Source of the DNA: Bombyx mori
Lineage: Eukaryota > Arthropoda > Insecta > Lepidoptera > Bombycidae
Reading direction: 5' to 3'
DNA: 64,000 nucleotides
Assembly (NCBI RefSeq): GCF_030269925.1
Contig: NC_085110.1
Span: 5,766,001 to 5,830,000, forward strand
The translations under genes and the position numbers were made by a program. How positions within the stretch are numbered: position 1 is the stretch's first letter; every line of letters starts with the position of its first letter. Below the pieces are notes generated by a model. The model saw nothing but the letters and a program-made list of their open reading frames with translations. It made no database searches and had not been told where the DNA came from. Positions 25,501-34,500 of this stretch are shown in pieces.

Positions 25501-28500
25501 AAATGTATCTGTGTACAATAAAGTCTGAGGTGACAAACAGTAAATTTATGGGAAAGTTATTTATTGCTGGTGGTACAGAATACCGTCAGCCCATACTGGT
25601 GGCCACCATCGTCCTACCTCTTTCTACCGCGTTGCAGCCGTGCGTTTCAGCTGTATAGGTAAACACCTTAGTACTATTGAGATGGTAATGTTTTAATGCA
25701 GCTACTGTCACGTCCATCGGTAACCAGTTAACACTCAACTAGACGAAACAATAATAAAACAATCTTAAATAATATCTTCATTCTACATCCTTGATTCTAG
25801 AAGTCACGATGTCATTGTCTGATATATGCGATATGAACATTGTAATGTTTATGTACTTGCGTAGGTATCATACATAGGAATCACCGCAGTTCAACGTTCA
25901 AATGTTATCAGTATCGTACGATTTTATTTTTTCCAGTACATTAACAAATTAATATAAATAACTCTCTAGCTTCTAGACTTGTGTCAACATGTAATTTCAC
26001 AATTAAAATCGTTTTTCCTTATTTATTTTGCTACGTTATCAATATTCTAAACTGTAGTCAATGAAATAGAGAGAGAGAAATAAGGTTTGTTTATGCTGTG
26101 CAAATTCAGTACTAACGATAATAATTAATGTTGCGGAATATTGTTGGGTAACATTTTCATTAAAAAATTGAAACGTCTTAGGGTCTGTCTGTCTGTCTTA
26201 TGTCTCTGTAGGGTGCGGTGTGAGTTTGTTATTTAAAGATTATGTTGTTTAAAAATGTTTATTACTAAAATATAAAGTAAATCAACTAAATGTTAATGTT
26301 ATGAATGCACCCGGGTGACCCGGATGTTGATCGTGCACTAGCGATTTGTGGAAATAAAGTTAACGCGTCACGCGAATTATGCTGACAAAGGTGTTCGGTA
26401 ATATATCAACGAACATATTCCGGGGTAACAAAATAGAGGATACTTTAATGAAATAATTGTTAGTAAAGAGACGATTACGGCTTACAAGAGGATGAAAGAA
26501 AAACAAAAATAGAATTAAAATGTTAGTTATAATAAAATTTCAGAACTTAAGGTCCATATAGGTTTTCTTGGTATTGGAGAGCACGCTTTGTTTGACACTT
26601 TGATATAAATATTCACATCACTAGGCGGAGGGTCCACTACAGAAGGTCGCGCACTAAACCCTGCCTTAGCACTATTTACATTCTCGCAATCACTACACTG
26701 TTGAAGCTCGATGCCGTCAGATATGATCGCCCGGTTCACATACAACCGTCGTCGTCGCCAGAGTAGCACGCCGGTAGCCAGCCCTCCTACGATGACGATG
26801 ATGTACGTTATCACATATTGATGAATATCGTGAGATGTTAATGAAGTATCCAATACTGGCAGAGAGTTTTCTAGATCTTCAATACGCACGTGTCGTTTCT
26901 GGACAGCGCTCTGCAAATCTTTGGACTCGCTGATATTAAGGTTCTCAGTGTTGAGAAGAGAGCTGTTTATGGTGTTATTTATCGGATCTATTATTGGAAA
27001 GTAAATGTTAGACTGAATCTCCAGCTTATTGTTGTTCGTTTTAGGGATATGAAGTGTATAATCTGATCCCTTTATAAGGCATCCTGGCTCTAGATACAGA
27101 CGACCAGTGTTATTTAACTGTTTCAAGACAATATGTTCTCCGCACATGACCTTTACTTCGCAGGTGGCACAGCAGTGATACAAATATAAAGAGGGTTGAG
27201 TTAGTGTTATTATTTTGGTTTCACAATTCGAATACTTTAATTGGCATTCGTTGTTATCAAGTTCAATCTTACAAAACTTCGTCTCCGGGCGTAAATGAAG
27301 AATCGGCGTTCTAAGCTTACAATAGTAAGCTTCTTCTTGTTGATTACAGAATAAGGCTTCTTCGATTGTGAGTTCAAGAAATGAATCTCTTTTCAAGTCG
27401 GTAGCGATGTATTCGCATGCCGGAATTACTTCAATAGTCATATTTTCGCTTTGATGAGGAATAGAATGTACTTTATAAAGTTTGAAGCGATCTTGATTAA
27501 TTAGTGGAAATGTTATCTCGAAAAAGAAATATTGTAGAGTAATACGAGCCTTTATGTTTAACAGAGGATAAAAATTCTTAATATTCTGCGGTTCTACGGG
27601 AAGAATTGTGTCTTCAGGTAAATATCCGGTGATAATGTTTAGTTCCTTTTGAAGTTATTCTGGAGTAAGCAAATGAATGTTGAATTGACCATGATGTATG
27701 TTAGTTAAAATGTCTAACAATATATTTGCGACCCTTTCAAATTGTGCAATAAATTAGTTGTTAACATTATGGTAAATTCTTGTAGAATTGATATGTTGTT
27801 TACTTGCTGTTGAAGTCGATTTGACATGTTTTATAGGCTATTTATGTGTTTATTAATAGTCTTATGCTGCTTAGACATGACTTCTTCTGCTCTTTTTAGT
27901 AAGTTGTATTCGGATTCGACGATCGAAGTTTGGTTTTTCCATGAACTCACAAAATGCTGTTCATTATGTTTTACGAGCTCTATGTCTTGCTAGTATTTTT
28001 CTGCGAAATGTTCATCTAATACTCCGAACAGAGTTAGCAAGATATCCGACACCATTGATAAAACCACGACGCTGTCTGTTGATTTATAAGTAGCTCATTA
28101 TAGTAAGTTAATTCTTTGTATTCGTGGATCAATTGATCGATTATTATGCTACACTGACCATCTTCAAGGACTTTGCATGATTTATCTAAATGTGTAGTAG
28201 CCTTTTCGAATGCCTTCATTCCTTTTCGATATTGAGACATGTTATAATATACAACCAAGTTCCAAGTGTTTTTTATTTAATTTAATTTTGTTACGGGATC
28301 AAAATATAATGATCGATCACCTTTCAGCTCGGATAAGTTACAGGCATCGCTGGTGCATAATGACATGAAAAATATTAGTGCCATCACCATATATGATAGT
28401 CTTCCTCCACGTCTTGATTGTTTTTGCTTGTGTTTTGTAGGTTGAGAAGAACAATCATTTTGTTTTTTATTATAGTCAGAATTATCCACTTGCTCAGCTG

Positions 28501-31500
28501 TTTCAATGGGCAATTTAGACAGTTTGACGACAGGTCGTTTTTTGTTTTGAGTGATACCACCCTGAGACAGCCGTCGTTGCCGGGAAAAACTTCTATGACT
28601 CTACCCATGAGCCATTTTCCAGCCGGAAGATTGTCTTCATGAATAAACACCATATCTCCATATCTTCAAGTTGTTTTGTGGCTTCACCCACTTCTGCCGC
28701 GTTGTTAATTGTGTTAAATAGTTTGTTTTCCAATTATGCCAAATCTGTTTGAATATGTTGTTGGTCAAATGCCATCTAGTTTTAGCGTCCTCTTTTGTTT
28801 CTATAACGGTTACCCCCGCCCTTCCATTTAAGAAATGTGCTGGTGACAAGTAATCTATGTCTTCTATGTTTTCTGTTAAAAAACACAATGGCTTAGAGTT
28901 AAAACAGGCCTCCAGTTGTGCTAAGATAGTGCAATACTCTTCAAACGTTAACTTTTTTCTCCTACGACTCTTTTTAAATGCCACTTCAAGCTCTGCACGG
29001 CTCGTTCCCATAGACCTCCTGCACTCGGCCAAGAATTAAAATGCCATTCAATGTTCATTTCTGCAACTTCAGCCAAAATATTGTCACTAAAGACTTGGCA
29101 TAAAGTGTCATATTCTTCCTGTAGCATTCGATTGGCTCCAACGAAGTTCGTACCTTGATCGCTGTATAAGTGACGCGGTGCTCCCCTTCGAGCCAGCATC
29201 CTTCTGAGTGAAACCAGAATGCTGAGCACGTTAAGTCAGAAACTAAGTTCAAGTATACCGCCTTCGTAACCAAGCAAACGTATACGACGATGTATCCTTT
29301 TGTTGTTTTAACACCTCTTCCTTTGTTGATATTGACATCAACAAAACCAGTATAATCTACTCCAGTATGGTAGAATGGCGCAGCCTGGCTGTCTCTAGCA
29401 GCAGGAAGATCACCCATTAGCTGGTACAACTTCTTTGTTTCATATCTACGACATGTTACACAATTCCTTAACTGTTTCTTGGTTGTTTTGTATCCACTAG
29501 TTATCCAGTATTGTTATCTGAGTGTTGTTAAGGTAAGTCGAGGCCCTCGGTGAATTTTTTTTTTATTTTTTTTTTATTGCTTAGATGTGTGGACGAGCTC
29601 ACAGCCCACCTGGTGTTAAGTGGTTACTGGAGCCCATAGACACCTACAACGTAAATGCGCCACACACCTTGAGATATAGTTCTAAGGTCTCAGTATAGTC
29701 ACAACGGCTGCCCCACCCTTCAAACCGAAACGCATTACTGCTTCACGGCAGAAATAGGCAGGGCGGTGGTACCTACCCGTGCGGACTCACAAGAGGTCCT
29801 ACCACCAGTAAAGTTTTTCGAAGATCTCGAGAAATTACAACCGGCGGCATTGTTTCATTCCCCTACATTTGTGCACTTTTACAGATACTAAACAGTTAGA
29901 TGATAAACCACCGTTATTACACATTTAAACCTGAAGACACAGTAATTAAACAAAATGAAACAATTTAATTATGTGCTTCGTTTATTAATAATTCGGCTTA
30001 ACGGTCTTTGTTAGGAATTATCTTAGAATGTTTCATTTCAGCACTCATGTTCGCGTTCTTTAGTGGACCTCCAACACGTAGGACACCGTCTTGATCGATG
30101 AACGGTTTTAAATTTAATAATTTACCGTTCGCAACTTGTTCATTTTTGTTTAATTTTTCTATATCGGACCTAAACTCCGTTCTTTGAATATGTTTTATAA
30201 TAGCTGATTTGACATTGCGCAGTTCTTGTAATGTTAGGTACGACGGTAATTGTTTACGCTGCACAATAGGTGTCTATGCTTTTCGTATCCATGCTAATAC
30301 ACGAACAATTTTTAGAAATTTGTTATATTGTTGTAATAAAGAATCAATAACATATTGTTTGGTTTCATATTGTAAAACTTCTTGTTTTTTGTTTCTTCTT
30401 CTGTTTTACATATTAATTGTTCCTATTCTCTTTTAAATGTTTTAAGCCATGAAGGTCCTTTCCACCATAAAGCATGATTTAACAACTGATCGCCAGTAAG
30501 TCCTCGGCTTGCAGCGACAGCGGGGTTCACGCTTGATTTTACGCATCTGCAGGTTTCCGCTGGAATTATTGATGTTGTAGCAGTAACTCTATTAGTAACG
30601 AACGATTTCCAACGGTTTGGCTCTCCATTCAGCCAACCTAAAACCGACCATTGAATCACACCAGCAGTAGAGCTCCAATCGAAAATAAAACTTTCTTTGA
30701 TGAGTTTAATGAGCTTAGAAAGCAAATGAGCCCCACAAAATTCAATCCGTGGTAATGTTAAGGCTTTCTTATGGGGTACGAGCTTCGACTTGGCTGCTAA
30801 AAGCGTTACGCTCTGCAGATTTTTAGACTACACCGTTAGCGTACACCACACAAGTGTAGGCAGCGGTGGATGCATCACAGAATCCATGTAATTCAATAAT
30901 ATTATTCTTTTCTGATGAGATCCACTTGGGTATGGTACAATTGTTGATGTTATCGATGTCTGTCGCCAATCTTGACCACTCAATATGAACATTTTCAGGC
31001 CCTAAATCATCCCACATCAGATCTTTCTTCCATAGTCTTTGGAATAGTAATTTTAGTTTAGTTGAAAGCGGTGTTAACCAGCCAAGTGGATCAAACAATT
31101 TAGATATTTCTGATGGTAAATTCCGTTTGGTGAGTTTTGTTGTAGATTTCAAGAAGTTGCATTTAAAAGTAAAGTGATCTTCTTTCGGATTCCAACGTAA
31201 GGCTGATGTTTTCGAAGTGTCCGCCGTCCGCCTTAAAGTAAAAAATTGTTTTATCGTTACATTCTTGTGTTTGCTCGAGAAGTTGATGTTTGTTTGATGA
31301 CCATTTTCTGAGATTAAATTCGCTCGACTTCAAAAGCTCCTTTAAATCTGATATCAATTTTTTACCTTTCTCTGTAGAATAGCACCCGTGCAGAAGGTCG
31401 TCCATGTAAAAGGATCCTTCCAAGACTGTTGCCGCTTCTGGGTATTTGTCTCGTTCATCTAATGCCAGTTGTTTTAACGTCATCATTGCTAGAAAGGATG

Positions 31501-34500
31501 CTGCTTTTGTTCCGCAAGTGACTGTTGTTAGTTGGAATGACTGTATCGGTTGTTTTGGTGACTGTCTCCATACGATTTTCTGAAGTTGTTGATCATCGCT
31601 ATTTATTAAAATTTGTCGGTACATTTTTTCAATGTCAGCGGTAAATGCATACGGAATTTTTCTCCATTGTAACAAGAGAACCTGTAAATTCTTTTGTAGA
31701 TTAGGCTCTTTATGCATAATGTCATTTAAACTCCATTTAGATGTTGAAGCTGACCCACTGAACACGACTCTTAGGCTTGATGATGAAGAGCCTTTACGTA
31801 AAATACCGTGATGAGGCATATAGCATTCTTGTTTTACGTTTTGTTGTTTTCTGGGATCATATGTCCTAATTCAGCATATTCGTTCATTTATATTTTAGTG
31901 CCAAATTCTTCTGTTTATGAAACTTATGTTCTAAATTTTTCAGTTGAGCAATCGCCATTGGTTTTGATTTACCTAAATTATGATTTAAATCCTCCCTTAA
32001 AGGCAATCTCACTGCATATCGACCATTTTCAATGCGTTTTGTTGTGGAGCAGTAAAAGTCTATACATTCCTGATCTTCTACTGAAATATTCGTAAATTCG
32101 TTGATTTTTCCTACCTCCCAAAATTTATGTATTTCCTCCATGTTATTCAGAGCAACGTTACATTGATAAGTTTTAACACTTCCGAATAAAAACCAATCTA
32201 AATGTGATTGTTGAGCCATGGGTTGTTGTAAGTTTTCTCCTTTAATCACTCCTCCTAGAATAATGTTAGCGTAGATATCGGCACCGAACATTAGATCGAC
32301 TGGCCGACTCTTGTAAAACTCGGCATCAGCTAAATTGATATTGTTCAAGTATGACCATGCAGGCTTAGAAAATGTTTTGTTTGGTAAACTTTTTATTACA
32401 TTGTTCATAATGAACGCCTCTAGTTTGAAATTAAAGTCATTGTTAATTGAGGAGTATTGTATTATTATCTTTCCTTTGCAGCTGTATCATGCATTGGTTT
32501 AATTTGTTGTACGGATTGTTGTTGCATACTTGGAAGTCCCAACAAAATATTTATGTGAGATGAGAAGATTAACTTTTTGTTGTCATATCGATGATTTAAA
32601 ATATTTCAACATATACCAAATAATTATCGCTACTTATTTGAAGGTGTTGTATAAGCTTTTAAGCATCTCCTCGTATTTTAATTTTTAGGAGTTACATTTT
32701 TTGACTGTTTAATAGAGATGGATTGTTGTGAACAGCTTCCGTGAATAAATCTTTGAACGAAACCCACTGATTATAATTTCCGCTGAAGACAGGTATTTGC
32801 AATTGTGGAGTAGCATTTGATCTATGAGCTACCGATCACATCTTTGTGTTCAATATTTTCTTAAGAGTATTAAATTTCTTCTCGTATCTATCGTACATGG
32901 CGGCGTACGTTTCATCTTCCCCGTCCATCTCGGATTCGATTTCCCAGTGAAGGCTATCGATAGCAGCCCACCGTTCGTGTAGTTTCTATAAAGAGTCTTC
33001 AAATTCCCATTTATCAGCAATCAAATCTACGTCTATGTTTGATGTTGTTCGTATAAAGGCTTTAAAATTAGCATATTGTTTTTTTTTAAGAAATCATCCA
33101 GTTTACTGTTTGTGGCTTTGGCTTCTTTTCATCTGTTCAACCTGCCCACTGGTTCTTGTTTCATCATTTATTTGTTTTGACTTCGCTACTGCTGGCGTCC
33201 TGGAACGGGCACCAGCTTCCTCCCCTTCTTGAAGAATGCCTACTTGTTCTACTAGTCGCTGATACTGCTCTTTAATCATATTCTTGGTTGGCTCATACGT
33301 TTGAAATATTTTTTCATACCGTTGTTCGATGAAGTAAGGTTGAGTCTTACTTATTTCGGTTTATATACGGTCATGGTTAAATTGGCATTCTTGCCAGTAG
33401 CTCTCTTAAAGTACTCAACCTTCTCTTAAAATAATCAGCCGTCTTTCTATCCGCACTATCCTTTTTTATGTTGATGCTAAGTTTAACAATGTTGTCATAA
33501 ATCATGGATTGAATTTCAATGAATTCTGCCATGTTATATGTTTGTTATGTATTATTGAAGGAAGGATTTGTTATGTATTATTGATTGAAGGAATTTTATT
33601 ACTTGATAATCCTGTTATCAGCTTACGAAACCCCGCCTCCTGTTCTTCGACACCAAAGTTCTTGTTATGTTATAGTTCTCACATCGCACACGCTCACAAT
33701 AAATGTTATACTAGTTCAAAACCTCATTCGACGGGAACATTTTTTCACAGAATTCACCGACGCGCAAGATTCTCTTGAAGGACCAAAATGTAGGTAGAGT
33801 GCAGTGTGAGTTTGCACCCGGGTGACGCGGTTGTTGATCGTGCACTAACGATTTGTGGAAATAAAGTTAACGCGTCACGCGAATTATGCTGTCAAAGGTG
33901 TTCGGTAATATATCACCGAACATAAATGTTTTTGAGACAGCTAAAATTATTATATTGAAGTGAAACTTCCTTATCGGCGTTGGAAAAAAATTTACCGTCA
34001 CATTTTTCGGTTACGCGTCACTTTTTTCCGTTACGCGCCATCTGTTTTGTATTCATGTCTATGATAATAAAATCCTTTTGTTTAAACTTTATCTAATTTA
34101 ACTTTTTTGTATTCATGTCTATGATAATAAAATCCTTTTGTTTAAACTTTATCTAATTTAACTTTATTTAACCAATTTCTAGAAAGTTGCATGTAGATCA
34201 TTTTTCGAAAAATAAGGCCATAAACAAGTTTCACTTCTTACGTGTGTACACTAGTACACGCACACATTTTTTTTTATTGCCCTTGTATACTAGTATTGCC
34301 CCTGTACCTATACCCTTGGTATACCAATGGTGGGCTGTATCACCTGATTGTGAGTGGTTAACGTCGCCAATGGACTTCTGCAATGCCAGGGGCAGAGCCA
34401 AGTCGCTGCCTTCCGGAAACGTATTTCTGATAATTTAATTATATATTTCACTAAGCATATCAAATACATTGATTTTTAAATTGCTTTGGCTTCTGTAGTA

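Larger units (their letters stand above)
26207..33922 (-). mobile_element. BEL/Pao-type LTR retroelement with env-like gene, decayed and split by a retroposon
   Basis: Two direct LTR-like ends (26207-26415, 33789-33922) flank - strand gag, protease/RT/RNase H/integrase and env-like regions. On the element strand both LTRs begin TGTTCGGTGATATATTACCG-like and end in ...CTACA or ...CCTACA. The domain order (RT, RNase H, integrase, then a BEL-type integrase tail) and the gag style are those of the Pao clade. The reading frames contain numerous stops and frameshifts. A 420-bp retroposon lies inside the integrase region. The element sits antisense in ABHD2 intron 6. No convincing target-site duplication was found. 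Confidence 0.85.
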
